The position numbers were made by a program, and so were the translations under genes. The notes under the pieces were generated by a model. It had not been told where the DNA came from and ran no database searches. It saw only the letters and a list, made by a program, of their open reading frames with translations. From the NCBI RefSeq assembly GCF_014305155.1, contig NZ_JACRUK010000006.1:1-64000 (forward strand): a stretch of 64,000 nt of DNA. Direction: 5' to 3'. Position 1 is the first letter of the stretch; each line of letters opens with the position of its first letter. This document shows, piece after piece, positions 45,461 through 53,985 of the stretch. This DNA comes from Flavobacterium muglaense. Its GTDB lineage: Bacteria > Bacteroidota > Bacteroidia > Flavobacteriales > Flavobacteriaceae.

Positions 45461-45495
45461 AAACCCTTTGTAGTTGTGCAAAGGGTTTTTGTTTT
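45461..45495 (+). terminator. Terminator after the adaptor gene
   Basis: AAACCCTTTG (45461-45470) pairs with CAAAGGGTTT (45479-45488) around an 8-nt loop and ends in a T-rich run. It separates the efflux pair from tsaB. Confidence 0.8.
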
Positions 45496-45617
45496 TATAG
45501 CATCATTCGCTTTAAAAGACACAGTCTTTAGTGATTTGGATTGTTTTCTAAGTGCTTTTTTTATTCCTTTGCAAGAACTTATAATTGTTTTATTTCTAAC
45601 TTAAATCTCATTACAAA

Positions 45618-46286
45618 GTGTCGTACATTTTAAATATTGAAACAGCTACAAAAAACTGTTCTGTGGCAATTGCCAAAGATGGAGTTACAATCGTTTGTAA
45701 TGAAGTGGCCGAGGAAGGGTATTCACATGCCGAACGTTTGCATGTTTTTATTGAATCTAGTTTGGCTGAAGCGGGACTAACATTCAAGGACTTGGACGCA
45801 ATTGCGGTAAGTCAAGGTCCAGGCTCTTATACGGGACTGCGTATCGGGGTTTCGGCGGCCAAAGGACTATGTTACGCTTTGTCTATACCTCTAATTGCGG
45901 TAGATACTTTAAAGGCATTAGCTGCGCAAGTAACTGTTTTAGATGGAGTTGTCGTTCCTATGATTGATGCACGAAGAATGGAGGTTTATAGTGCTGTTTT
46001 TTCGGCTGATGGGAAACATCTTAGAGAAACGCAAGCAGAGGTTATTGATGAAGGTTCTTTTCAAGAAATAGATGCGCCTGTTTATTTTGTAGGTGACTGC
46101 AATGAAAAATGTAAAACAGTGCTAACAAAACCTAATTTTAGATTTTTAGATCAAATAATATACCCTTCGGCTCGTGAGATGGGATTGCTAAGTTGTGAAA
46201 AATACAAAAAAAGCGACACTGTTGATGTCGCTTACTTTGAACCTTTTTATCTCAAGGATTTTATGATCACTACTTCTAAAAAATAG
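45618..46286 (+). CDS. tsaB: tRNA threonylcarbamoyladenosine biosynthesis protein TsaB
   Basis: TsaB is the partner of TsaD in making N6-threonylcarbamoyladenosine at position 37 of ANN-decoding tRNAs. The 222-residue protein starts at GTG 45618 (MSYILNIETATKNCSVAIA). It has the ASKHA-fold segments AVSQGPGSYTGLRIGVSAAKGLCYAL and VVPMIDARRMEVYSAVF. Its length matches the short, TsaB form and not the full TsaD form. It is alone between a terminator and a convergent gene. Confidence 0.93.
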   Translation: MSYILNIETATKNCSVAIAKDGVTIVCNEVAEEGYSHAERLHVFIESSLAEAGLTFKDLDAIAVSQGPGSYTGLRIGVSAAKGLCYALSIPLIAVDTLKALAAQVTVLDGVVVPMIDARRMEVYSAVFSADGKHLRETQAEVIDEGSFQEIDAPVYFVGDCNEKCKTVLTKPNFRFLDQIIYPSAREMGLLSCEKYKKSDTVDVAYFEPFYLKDFMITTSKK

Positions 46287-46305
46287 TATTTTAGAGCATA
46301 ATTTA

Positions 46306-47130
46306 TCAATTGCTTTGAGACTTTTCTTTAACAAAGGGTTGGAAGGCAATTCCAGCGCTGTCAAAAGCATTTTTACAACTTTCTAAAGTTTCAGTAAATA
46401 CTTCACCAAAATCTTCGCTTTTTGCCCAAGGACGCACGGCTAATTGTATAGCGCTATCCGTTAGGTTTTTTACAAAGACTTCAGGTTTTGGATTTTGAAG
46501 TACCTTTGGGTTGTTGTTTAATATTGCCAAAATCAAGTCTTTGGCCTGTTTTATATTCGATTCATACGATATTGAAAATAAAAGATCGGCTCTTCTGTTT
46601 TTTTCTAAGGAATAGTTGGTGATCGTACCGTTTGATAAGATTCCATTGGGAATGAAGACGGTCTGGTTGTTCGCTGTTGTTAATTTAGTTACAAAAATTT
46701 GTATTTCACTAACGGTTGCAAACACACCTTGAGCCTCGATAGTGTGACCTACTTTAAATGGTTTAAAGAGTATAATAAGCATTCCACCTGCAAAGTTTGA
46801 AAGAGATCCTTGTAGTGAAAGACCTATTGCAAGCCCCATTGCTCCTAGAATGGCAACGAACGATGATGTTTCTATTCCTAGTTTAGAAATAAAGGTCACA
46901 AATAATAAAATACGCAATGTCCATAAGAGTATGTCGGCCAAGAACTTGGTGAGTGTAGGGTCGAGTTCTCTTTTAATCATTAGTTTACGGATCAATCTAT
47001 TGATAATCCTGATGGCATAGAGACCTATAAACAGTATGACGAAAGCCGAGATTAATTTTGGGGAATACGAAAGGAATTCTTTGAAGTATATGTTCGCGTA
47101 ATTGGAGACAACGTCTATCGTTAGCATCAT
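46306..47130 (-). CDS. Small-conductance mechanosensitive channel (MscS family)
   Basis: MscS channels open under membrane tension to release solutes after osmotic downshock. The 274-residue protein has three N-terminal membrane helices, with the pore-lining TM3 in GLAIGLSLQGSLSNFAGGMLIILFKPFKVGH. The cytoplasmic beta and alpha/beta domains follow (FATVSEIQIFVTKLTTANNQTVFIPNG, AVRPWAKSEDF). Length and layout match compact MscS. It is convergent with tsaB and downstream of the LEA-like gene, from which a terminator separates it. Confidence 0.95.
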   Translation of the reverse strand: MMLTIDVVSNYANIYFKEFLSYSPKLISAFVILFIGLYAIRIINRLIRKLMIKRELDPTLTKFLADILLWTLRILLFVTFISKLGIETSSFVAILGAMGLAIGLSLQGSLSNFAGGMLIILFKPFKVGHTIEAQGVFATVSEIQIFVTKLTTANNQTVFIPNGILSNGTITNYSLEKNRRADLLFSISYESNIKQAKDLILAILNNNPKVLQNPKPEVFVKNLTDSAIQLAVRPWAKSEDFGEVFTETLESCKNAFDSAGIAFQPFVKEKSQSN

Positions 47131-47141
47131 TTTTTGTAAAT

Positions 47142-47169
47142 AAAAAACCTTCTTTTAGAAAGAAGGTTT
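47142..47169 (-). terminator. Terminator after the LEA-like gene
   Basis: AAACCTTCTTT (47145-47155) pairs with AAAGAAGGTTT (47159-47169) around a TAG loop. On the minus strand the stem ends in a T-run. The mscS start lies only 12-15 bp beyond, so its promoter must overlap this hairpin or lie upstream of it. Confidence 0.75.
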
Positions 47170-47227
47170 GTGTTTGATGTGTAAAAATACAGAAAAAATA
47201 TTTTTAATGGTATTTTTTAAGTTTTAT

Positions 47228-47692
47228 TTAAACGGTTGGATTTGATTTTTCGTCTGAATCCTTCTCGGTAAAAGTATCTATTTTTTCCTCAATTGTTTTT
47301 TTGGCATCTTCGGTGAAGTCTTCTACTTTTTCCATTGCAATTCCAGCATTTTCTTTTACGGAATCAATAGTGTTGCCAAGTGCTTCTCCTGCTTTGTCGG
47401 AATATTCACTTACTGTTTCTTTGGCTTGAGCTGTTAAGCTTTCAGCTTTTTCTAACATTGGCGCTGCAGCTACTTTTGCATCTTCGATTGCTGCTTCGGC
47501 TTTTGTAGCTAGTTCACTTGCTGTTTCTTTTGCTTTAGCAAAAGATTCTTCTGCAAAATCTTCGGCTTTTTCTAAATATGGCGAAGCCGCTTCTTTGGCT
47601 TGGTCAAATGCAGTTTCAGCTTGGTCAGCTAATTCGGTTGCAGTTTCTTTGGCTGAGCCAAATAGGTTTTTAAAAAATGATGATACTCCCAT
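47228..47692 (-). CDS. LEA/apolipoprotein-like amphipathic helical repeat protein
   Basis: The 154-residue protein is almost wholly charged amphipathic helix rich in Ala, Glu and Lys. A unit beginning AKET recurs at residues 14, 54, 90 and (as AKKT) 130, a period of 36-40 residues. The first three units share the pattern AKET.SE/TLA..AE.A, with the last copy truncated. There is no signal peptide; a short hydrophobic patch (SSFFKNLFG) starts the protein. Such proteins resemble group 3 LEA or YtxH-like stress proteins, which protect membranes or proteins during desiccation or osmotic stress. The function is inferred from composition only. Neighbouring mscS and dodecin also suit stress roles. 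Confidence 0.8.
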   Translation of the reverse strand: MGVSSFFKNLFGSAKETATELADQAETAFDQAKEAASPYLEKAEDFAEESFAKAKETASELATKAEAAIEDAKVAAAPMLEKAESLTAQAKETVSEYSDKAGEALGNTIDSVKENAGIAMEKVEDFTEDAKKTIEEKIDTFTEKDSDEKSNPTV

Positions 47693-47816
47693 GTTTTTTA
47701 TAATTTGATTAGACTACAATATTAATCATTAAATCATTAATAAAATATTGTAAATCAATAATTTGTTTAAAGATCGGTAGAATGGAGTGGTATAAAGTAC
47801 TCCAATCAAGTCGTAT

Positions 47817-47851
47817 AAAAAAAGAGGCGTTTCAATTGAAACGCCTCTTTT
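47817..47851 (-). terminator. Terminator after the dodecin gene
   Basis: A perfect 32-bp palindrome (47820-47851) with stem AAAAGAGGCGTTTC. On the minus strand it follows the dodecin stop and runs into T residues. Its symmetry would allow it to work in both directions. Confidence 0.85.
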
Positions 47852-47866
47852 GTAAATGCTATAGTG

Positions 47867-48067
47867 TTATTCTAATTCAAATGTGATTTTTAAATTGACC
47901 CTGAATTCCGCCACTTTTCCATCTTTTACAGTAGCGCTTTGGTCTTGTACATAAACAGATCGTATGTTTTTGACAGATTGTGATGCTTTTGTTACTGCTT
48001 TTTGTGTTGCATCTTCCCAGCTTGTTGTTGAACCAGAAAGTACTTCAATGACTTTTAATATTGACAT
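47867..48067 (-). CDS. Dodecin family protein
   Basis: Dodecins are small proteins that assemble into hollow dodecamers and store or buffer flavins, and in some cases CoA. The 66-residue sequence shows the family pattern: KVIEVLSGSTTSWEDATQKAV with the flavin-stacking Trp17, followed by IRSVYVQDQSATVKDGKV and a final strand EFRVNLKITFELE. Length is typical. It is monocistronic, with a strong terminator behind it. Confidence 0.93.
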   Translation of the reverse strand: MSILKVIEVLSGSTTSWEDATQKAVTKASQSVKNIRSVYVQDQSATVKDGKVAEFRVNLKITFELE

Positions 48068-48186
48068 ACATTTATATTTTTATGGTTAAAAAATAAAGTT
48101 ACTAAAAAATTAGATAATATCATAGGAAATAGTTTATTGTTTTTGAATTAGTGGTTTTTAAATCAATTGGTTATCGTTTTTGAGGG

Positions 48187-49086
48187 TTAAGCATTAATTG
48201 CTTCTACATTAATTTTTTCATCGTTTAACATGCTTTTTAACATGTTTTCGATTCCGCTTTTTAGCGTAAATGTAGAAGATGGGCAACCGCTACAAGCTCC
48301 TTGAAGGATCACTTTTACAGTTTTTGTGCTTTCTTCATAAGAGTCAAAGGCAATATTACCACCATCTGCGGCTACTGCAGGTTTTACATATTCTTCTAAT
48401 ATGTTGATGATTTTTTGAGAGATTTCGTCTAATGAATCAAAATTAGCGTCTTTCGTCTTTTCGTCTTTTTCAATAGTTTGTATAAGACTTTCGTCTAAAA
48501 CTGTTCCGCCGTTTTCAATGTATTGCTTGATGAATGTGCGCAACTCTAGTGTGATTTCTTCCCAATTATTAACTTCGTATTTCGTTACTGAAATATAATT
48601 TTCATCAATAAAAATTTCTTTTACGTACGGAAATTTAAAAAGTTCTTTTGCTAATGGTGATGAAGCTGTTTGATCGATATTTTTAAATTCGATAGCAGTT
48701 TTAGTCAACATTCTACTTACTACAAACTTTAAAGCAGATGGATTAGGAGTTGTTTCTCCGTATACAGTAATAGGTTGTTTTTTTGGTTTGTTTTCTTGGA
48801 TGTTGATTATCGTTCCGCCGTTGTCTATAAACTTCTCAATTTGCTCGGCAACTGCGTCTTTGACATCATCCCATTCTACAATACTAAATCTTTCAATACC
48901 AATAAAATTACCCGAAATGTAAACCGTTTTTACAAATGGTAAGTAAAATAATTGTTGTGCAAGAGGCGATTCTTTTGCCTCGTCTATATTTTTAAATTCG
49001 TAACTTTCGTTCTCAGTTATAAAATCTTCAAATTCAAACTTTAATATAGTAGGGTTTTGAGTTTCTTTTATGCTAATTTTTGTCAT
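48187..49086 (-). CDS. NifU-type Fe-S scaffold with duplicated Nfu N-terminal domain
   Basis: This is a cytoplasmic carrier that holds and transfers iron-sulphur clusters. The 299-residue protein has two tandem Nfu N-terminal-type domains. The first (about 3-95) contains QNPTILKFEF and SPLAQQLFYLPFVKTVYI; the second (about 105-205) contains TPNPSALKFVV and SPLAKELFKFPYVKEIFI. The C-terminal NifU domain (about 222-299) has VKPAVAADGGNIAF and the cluster-binding CSGC motif with Cys265 and Cys268. Most Nfu proteins have one N-terminal domain. The gene is divergent from the PorP-like gene. Confidence 0.92.
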   Translation of the reverse strand: MTKISIKETQNPTILKFEFEDFITENESYEFKNIDEAKESPLAQQLFYLPFVKTVYISGNFIGIERFSIVEWDDVKDAVAEQIEKFIDNGGTIINIQENKPKKQPITVYGETTPNPSALKFVVSRMLTKTAIEFKNIDQTASSPLAKELFKFPYVKEIFIDENYISVTKYEVNNWEEITLELRTFIKQYIENGGTVLDESLIQTIEKDEKTKDANFDSLDEISQKIINILEEYVKPAVAADGGNIAFDSYEESTKTVKVILQGACSGCPSSTFTLKSGIENMLKSMLNDEKINVEAINA

Positions 49087-49104
49087 GTCTTTTGTAAATT
49101 TCTA

Positions 49105-49112
49105 CAAATTTA
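49105..49112 (-). promoter_or_regulatory. Putative -7 promoter element for the NifU-type gene
   Basis: On the minus strand this reads TAAATTTG, a TAnnTTTG match 18 bp before the ATG at 49086. Confidence 0.5.
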
Positions 49113-49248
49113 GTAAAGTTATTTTCTATGAATAACTATATTTGATTTATAAATGAATAAATTAACTTTAGTTTAATATTTTTACGGGTTCGTTGTCTTG
49201 TTTATCAGCGTTGAGATTGCCTTTTTTTATAAAAAAAATAACTTTTAC

Positions 49249-50247
49249 ATGTATTCTAAAATTAAAATTTTCATAGTACTTTTTCTAATCAGCTCGTATT
49301 CTCATTCGCAAGAAGGGATTGCAGTCTACTCGGATTATCTATCAGATAATTATTATTTGATACATCCTTCAATGGCGGGTGCTGCTAATTGTGCTAAGGT
49401 GAGGCTTACTTCACGTAAACAGTGGTTTGGTCAAGACGATGCTCCTGCACTTCAAACTTTGAGTTTTAATGGGCGTATTAGTGAAAAGGCCGGGGCGGGT
49501 ATTATCATTTTTAACGATAAAAATGGGTATCACTCTCAAAAAGGGGTAAAGGTTAGCTATGCCTATCATTTAATGTTTTCTAGAGACGAAATCGATTTAA
49601 ATCAATTGTCTTTTGGTATTAGTGGTGGCTTGATCCAGAGTCAATTGGATGAAACTAGCTTCAGGCAATCGGGTAGTTTTGATCCCATTATAAATGGTAC
49701 TATTGTTCAAAAAGATTCTTACTTTAATGTTGATATAGGGGCTTCGTATAATTTCCTGGATTTTTATGCACATGGAACGGTTAAAAATGTAATTGAAACA
49801 AGAAGAGATATTTATACAGAGTACGAAAGTGATAACTTACGTAAGTATTTGTTGAGTGCAGGTTATGTTTTTGGCGATAAAAACAGGGTTTTATTTGAAC
49901 CTTCGGTTCTTTTTCAAGTGGTAGAAAAAACGCAAGAAAAAACATTTGACTTGAATTTAAAGGCTTATAAAAATATGGATTTTGGAACTTTATGGGGAGG
50001 ACTTTCTTATCGTAGAAGTCTAGATGGCGCCCAGTATTCAAATGGATCTGGTGTTTCGTCTCAAAAACTGCAGTATATTACCCCAATTGTTGGTGCTAAT
50101 TTTAAGAATGTTATGTTTGCTTACACCTATTCGCATGTAACGGGTGCCGTTAAATTTGATAATGGTGGTTATCATCAGATTACATTGGGGATCAATCTGT
50201 TTTGTAAACGCGAAAAGTACGAATGTAACTGTCCTGCAATCAACTAA
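49249..50247 (+). CDS. PorP/SprF-family type IX secretion membrane protein
   Basis: The 332-residue outer-membrane protein (from ATG 49249; signal peptide ending near SSYSHS-Q) shows the PorP/SprF pattern: DNYYLIHPSMAGAANCAKVRLTSRKQWFG, GAGIIIFNDKNGYHSQKGVKVSYAYHL, and a beta-rich body ending in a Cys-containing tail (EKYECNCPAIN). PorP/SprF proteins work with T9SS or anchor partner adhesins. This copy has no large partner gene beside it; it is followed after 17 bp by a carbonic anhydrase-like gene. TTG 49198 would extend the frame but spoils the signal peptide. Confidence 0.88.
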   Translation: MYSKIKIFIVLFLISSYSHSQEGIAVYSDYLSDNYYLIHPSMAGAANCAKVRLTSRKQWFGQDDAPALQTLSFNGRISEKAGAGIIIFNDKNGYHSQKGVKVSYAYHLMFSRDEIDLNQLSFGISGGLIQSQLDETSFRQSGSFDPIINGTIVQKDSYFNVDIGASYNFLDFYAHGTVKNVIETRRDIYTEYESDNLRKYLLSAGYVFGDKNRVLFEPSVLFQVVEKTQEKTFDLNLKAYKNMDFGTLWGGLSYRRSLDGAQYSNGSGVSSQKLQYITPIVGANFKNVMFAYTYSHVTGAVKFDNGGYHQITLGINLFCKREKYECNCPAIN

Positions 50248-50264
50248 ACTTTATATTTTTTAAT

Positions 50265-50780
50265 ATGGTAATTAAAACGGTAAACGGTAAATCACCAAGT
50301 ATTCCTGTGGATTGTTATGTGGCTGAGAATGCTACAATTGTGGGTGATGTAAGCTTTGGTGACTCTTGTAGTGTCTGGTTCAATGCTGTGATTCGCGGAG
50401 ATGTGAATTTTATTAAAATAGGCAATAAAGTCAATATTCAAGATGGGGCCGTTATCCATTGTACTTATAAAAAACACCCAACTATAATAGGGAATAATGT
50501 CTCAATAGGGCATAATGCAATTGTACATGGTTGTACTATACACGACAATGTTTTGATAGGAATGGGCGCAATTGTTATGGATAATTGTGTGGTAGAAAGT
50601 AATTCAATTGTTGCGGCAGGTGCTGTGATTACTCAAAATACAGTTGTTACTGCAGGGTCTATTTGGGCAGGTGTTCCTGCCAAGAAAGTTAAAGACCTTG
50701 ATCAGTCTAATTTTGCTGGAGAAATAGAAAGAATTTCAAATAATTACGTGATGTATTCTAGTTGGTTTAAGGAGGAGTAG
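50265..50780 (+). CDS. Gamma-carbonic anhydrase-like hexapeptide-repeat protein
   Basis: The 171-residue left-handed beta-helix protein is of the gamma-carbonic anhydrase/YrdA class. Repeats include DVSFGDSCSVWFNAVIRGDVNFIKIGNKVNIQDGAVIH and IGNNVSIGHNAIVHGCTIHDNVLIGMGA, with the metal-ligand histidines in VIHC, IGHNAIVHGC. The enzyme would hydrate carbon dioxide if a metal is bound; many family members show weak or no activity. The gene is probably transcribed with the PorP-like gene and is convergent, stop to stop, with the LytTR gene. Confidence 0.93.
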   Translation: MVIKTVNGKSPSIPVDCYVAENATIVGDVSFGDSCSVWFNAVIRGDVNFIKIGNKVNIQDGAVIHCTYKKHPTIIGNNVSIGHNAIVHGCTIHDNVLIGMGAIVMDNCVVESNSIVAAGAVITQNTVVTAGSIWAGVPAKKVKDLDQSNFAGEIERISNNYVMYSSWFKEE

Positions 50781-51494
50781 TTACAGATTTATCTTTTCAA
50801 AAAAGGAATTTTTGTAGCTTTCGCTAATAGGAATGCGTTTTTCTGCAATTACTACTTTGTTTTTTTGAATTGATTTAACATGCTTGATGTTAATGATATA
50901 CGAGCGGTGTATGCGCGCAAATCCTTTAGTAGACAATAAATTCTCTAACTTTATTAAACTGATTAGCGTTAAAGTGTATTTTTGATCGGTGGTGTATATT
51001 TTTACATAATCTTTCAATCCTTCAATGTACAATATATCTTCAAAGTTAAGTTTTACATTCTCATACTCAGCTCTTACAAACATAAAATCTTGCTCTATCT
51101 CTGGAGTCGTGATTAAAGTGGCTGGTGCGGCTATTTGTTGAGGATTAAAGATTTGCTGCGCACGCATCACTGATTTTAAAAAACGATGAAAAGGTATTGG
51201 TTTTACTAAATAATCAACTGCGCCTAGATTAAAACCTTCCACAGCATATTCTGAGTACGCGGTTGTGAAAATAATAAGTGGTTTTTTGTCGATTGCGTTT
51301 ATAAAATCAATCCCTGAAAAGTGGGGCATCTCTATGTCTAGAAAAATTAAATCAACGTTCGATTGGTTAATTATTGATATGGCGTCAATGGCATTATTAA
51401 AAGTATTGACAAGCTCTAGTGTATCTACTTTGCTTACAAACTCTTTGATTAAATCAACTGCTAATGGTTCGTCATCTATAATAACACACTTCAT
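50781..51494 (-). CDS. LytTR-family response regulator
   Basis: The 237-residue protein has an N-terminal receiver domain with the phospho-acceptor Asp53 (VDLIFLDIEMP) and acidic pocket DDEP at 7-10. A C-terminal LytTR DNA-binding domain follows (about 135-237; ILYIEGLKDYVKIYT, GFARIHRSYIINIKHV). LytTR regulators bind tandem direct repeats through beta strands. It follows the sensor kinase by 35 bp on the same strand and ends a five-gene minus-strand run. Target sites are not recognised here. Confidence 0.95.
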   Translation of the reverse strand: MKCVIIDDEPLAVDLIKEFVSKVDTLELVNTFNNAIDAISIINQSNVDLIFLDIEMPHFSGIDFINAIDKKPLIIFTTAYSEYAVEGFNLGAVDYLVKPIPFHRFLKSVMRAQQIFNPQQIAAPATLITTPEIEQDFMFVRAEYENVKLNFEDILYIEGLKDYVKIYTTDQKYTLTLISLIKLENLLSTKGFARIHRSYIINIKHVKSIQKNKVVIAEKRIPISESYKNSFFEKINL

Positions 51495-51529
51495 CTATGT
51501 ACTTTTTTTAGGATTGTTGATCTTGTTTA

Positions 51530-52615
51530 TTAGCTTTTTGCTTGTGTTTTATCTAAAATAAGGTTCAAATGAACACTATAGTTATTTTCGGTTTCAGTTA
51601 TCGTTAGACGGTGCGTATTGGGATATAAAAGATTGAGTCTACTCTCAATGTTAGTAAGCCCTATTCCAGAATTTTTAGGATCTTTTATATAGTTTTCCAT
51701 TCTGTTTTCTACCCAAAAGTCTAATACATCATCAGTGATGCTGATTTTTATTTTAACATGGGCGACTCCTTTGTAATCTGTGCCATATTTGAAGGCGTTT
51801 TCGATAAAAGAAATTAAAAGTAAGGGTTCTATCTGTTTATTTCTAGTTTCACCATGAATATTTATGAAAATATTCTCAATATTATTTAATCGTAACTTTT
51901 GTAGTTCGATATAATTTTTAATATAATTGATTTCTTTTTCAAGCAACACCGTTTTGTTATCGGTTTCATACAGCATATAGCGCATCATTTCAGACAAGGT
52001 TACAATAGCGTCTGGAACCACATCTGATTTTTTGTAAGCCAATGAATAGATGCTGTTTAGTGCATTAAATAAAAAATGAGGGTTTGTTTGCTTTCGCAAA
52101 TAATTCAATTCGGTTGCTGTTTTGTGCGTCTCGGCTAGTAGTTTATTTTGTTGATTTTCATAAAACTCAGACAGTGTTTTAACTACAGTGCTAGATGCTA
52201 TGATGAAGATGTAAAATACTGATGGAAATATGCGCATTAAAATGGGGTCTTTTCTACGAAAACGCAACGGTCTGATGATTTCTTTCCCGTTTGCATCAAA
52301 AAATTTTGGAGGACCAAATTCTTTAAAGTCCGGCATGAAGTAGTTGATCCGTATAATTGTAAAGAAAGCAATAATTCCAAGTGCAATGGCAAGATAGGTC
52401 CAGTATTTTTTGTGTAACAATAAATTGGGTACAAAATAAAAATAATTCAAATAAAACAAACCAATACCAGTGCTCCATTGAATGTAGAAATCGAGGTTAA
52501 TCAACAAATAACTTTCATAGGAAGAAATAAGTGAAGTGGCCATGAAAAAACACCAAATGATACTGTGTATTAGTATTTTATTTGAATTACTATTTTTTAT
52601 TCCGTCTATTGTCAT
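51530..52615 (-). CDS. LytS/YehU-type sensor histidine kinase
   Basis: The 361-residue inner-membrane kinase has four N-terminal hydrophobic segments (about 13-31, 45-65, 70-90, 128-145) and a His_kinase domain with phospho-acceptor His180 in TNPHFLFNALNSIYSLA. An ATPase domain follows (LLISFIENAFKYG, GIGLTNIESRLNLLY). No large periplasmic sensor domain is visible, so signals probably come through the membrane region or from partner proteins. The ATG abuts the stop of the DUF4907 gene, implying tight coupling, and the response regulator follows. Confidence 0.95.
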   Translation of the reverse strand: MTIDGIKNSNSNKILIHSIIWCFFMATSLISSYESYLLINLDFYIQWSTGIGLFYLNYFYFVPNLLLHKKYWTYLAIALGIIAFFTIIRINYFMPDFKEFGPPKFFDANGKEIIRPLRFRRKDPILMRIFPSVFYIFIIASSTVVKTLSEFYENQQNKLLAETHKTATELNYLRKQTNPHFLFNALNSIYSLAYKKSDVVPDAIVTLSEMMRYMLYETDNKTVLLEKEINYIKNYIELQKLRLNNIENIFINIHGETRNKQIEPLLLISFIENAFKYGTDYKGVAHVKIKISITDDVLDFWVENRMENYIKDPKNSGIGLTNIESRLNLLYPNTHRLTITETENNYSVHLNLILDKTQAKS

Positions 52616-52918
52616 TTAGATTTTTATCGCTAATGTATTTAAATCTTTTTTTGTTACAGTGGGTGATGCATTATCATTTAGTTTTTGGAGGACCAAGTTG
52701 CCTACTTTTAGGGCATCTTCTTCTGTTTTGAAACTCTTATTATCACTTATTACTGGAATGACGGTTTGTTTAATAATGATTTTTTCGTTATTACTAATAG
52801 TGTAACCCCAGCCGGCCTCTGTTTTTAATGAAGTAAGTTTTAAGTTTTCGTTTTGTTTGCAAGATACAAATAGAGTCATACAAAGTACTAGTACAATTGT
52901 ATATTTGTTTACGAGCAA
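52616..52918 (-). CDS. DUF4907 lipoprotein
   Basis: This is a short lipoprotein matching DUF4907 (WGYTISNNEKIIIKQTVIPVISDNKSFKTEEDALKVGNLVLQKL). The frame is open back to 53017, inside the Kelch gene, but that extension runs through the terminator stem and gives no signal peptide. TTG 52918 yields a 100-residue product with a proper lipobox (LVLCMTLFVSC, Cys20). Its stop touches the start codon of the sensor kinase. A periplasmic or surface protein coupled to the kinase would be a natural co-sensor. The function is unknown. Confidence 0.72.
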   Translation of the reverse strand: MLVNKYTIVLVLCMTLFVSCKQNENLKLTSLKTEAGWGYTISNNEKIIIKQTVIPVISDNKSFKTEEDALKVGNLVLQKLNDNASPTVTKKDLNTLAIKI

Positions 52919-52954
52919 AAGAAGCTGCTGGATACTAGTCCAGCAGCTTTTTTT
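52917..52954 (-). terminator. Hairpin between the Kelch and DUF4907 genes
   Basis: AAGCTGCTGGA (52922-52932) pairs with TCCAGCAGCTT (52939-52949) around a 6-nt loop. On the minus strand it ends in CTTTT, a short T-run. It may partly terminate Kelch transcription, leaving readthrough into the kinase genes. Confidence 0.7.
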
Positions 52955-52961
52955 AATGGTA

Positions 52962-53969
52962 TTAATTATCATCATCGCTTTGTTCATCTGATGGTTTAAA
53001 TTCCCATACGTCATCAAAATACGATGACCCAGTTCTTCCTAATAAAATAAATCCTCTTTGGTTAATTGCAAATCCGGTAGCATCAGTTCTAGCTGATCCT
53101 TCTAGTGATGTTTTCTCAGTCCAAACATCATCTGATGGATTGTATTCCCAAATTGATCGCGTACTTTCACCACAACCTATATATCCTAAACCATTCATAG
53201 AAAATGCAGAGGCATTTGATCTTACGATTACATAATCATCATTGTATGAGTAATCATCGCTATCGTCTTGGTCGATATCTCTTTTTCTTGTCCATGTGTC
53301 AGTTGCTGGGTCAAACATCCAGAAATCTACTTGATATGTACCGCTGTTTACACCTAAACCTAAGTATACTTTATCGTCAATTACAAATGTACTAGCGCCT
53401 CTTCTTTTATTTCCGCTAAAACCATTTACTAAGGTCCATGAGTTATCGGTTGGGTTGTATTGGTAAAAATCTTTTAGATAATTCCCATCATAACCTGTTC
53501 CAAAATATGCTTTTCCAGCTGCTTGAAAACCTACAGCAGAGTAGCGTGCAGTACCTGCAAAGTCAGCTTTTTGAGTCCAAGTATTGTTGGTTGGATTGTA
53601 TTCGTAAAAATCTTTTAGTTTATTGGTGCCATCATACCCTAGACCTACATATCCTTTTGAGTTGAGTTCAAATCCTGAAGCAGCACTACGTCCTACACCA
53701 TTAAAGTCGGCTTTTTGTTCCCAATAATCTCCGTCAGAGTTGTATGCCCAAAGGTCTTTTAAGTACTCGTCACCAGTATAACCAGTGGTTACATATGCAT
53801 AGCTTCCTATAACAAAGCTAGCTGCGCTAGATCTTGCAGGACCATCAAAAGATGATTTTTTGATCCAGTTTCCTACCAAGTCATCTGTAGTAGAATCGTT
53901 ACTGCAACTCACCATTACTATACTCATGATGAGTGTAGATAATACCATTCCTTTTCTTAAAATATTCAT
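52962..53969 (-). CDS. Kelch-repeat lipoprotein
   Basis: The 335-residue lipoprotein (MNILRKGM..., lipobox IVMVSC, Cys22) is made of six Kelch-type units that predict a single beta-propeller. Each ends in a pattern such as DLWAYNSDGDYWEQKADF, DFYEYNPTNNTWTQKADF, DFYQYNPTDNSWT, DFWMFDPATDTWTRK, SIWEYNPSDDVWTEK and DVWEFKPSDE. Kelch propellers usually bind proteins or carbohydrates. The acidic tail EQSDDDN ends the protein. It sits between the DUF6268 outer-membrane gene and the DUF4907-kinase genes, which suggests a cell-surface or periplasmic sensing part. The ligand is unknown. Confidence 0.9.
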   Translation of the reverse strand: MNILRKGMVLSTLIMSIVMVSCSNDSTTDDLVGNWIKKSSFDGPARSSAASFVIGSYAYVTTGYTGDEYLKDLWAYNSDGDYWEQKADFNGVGRSAASGFELNSKGYVGLGYDGTNKLKDFYEYNPTNNTWTQKADFAGTARYSAVGFQAAGKAYFGTGYDGNYLKDFYQYNPTDNSWTLVNGFSGNKRRGASTFVIDDKVYLGLGVNSGTYQVDFWMFDPATDTWTRKRDIDQDDSDDYSYNDDYVIVRSNASAFSMNGLGYIGCGESTRSIWEYNPSDDVWTEKTSLEGSARTDATGFAINQRGFILLGRTGSSYFDDVWEFKPSDEQSDDDN

Positions 53970-53985
53970 CTGTTTACTGTTTTTA

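Noticed and set aside
53450..53660. DNA repeats suggesting a repeat array
   Set aside because: These are codons for the repeated Kelch motif, not an independent repeat or CRISPR array.
53204..53665. Two short plus-strand frames
   Set aside because: They are shadows of the Kelch repeats, so their similarity to each other only reflects the repeated coding sequence.
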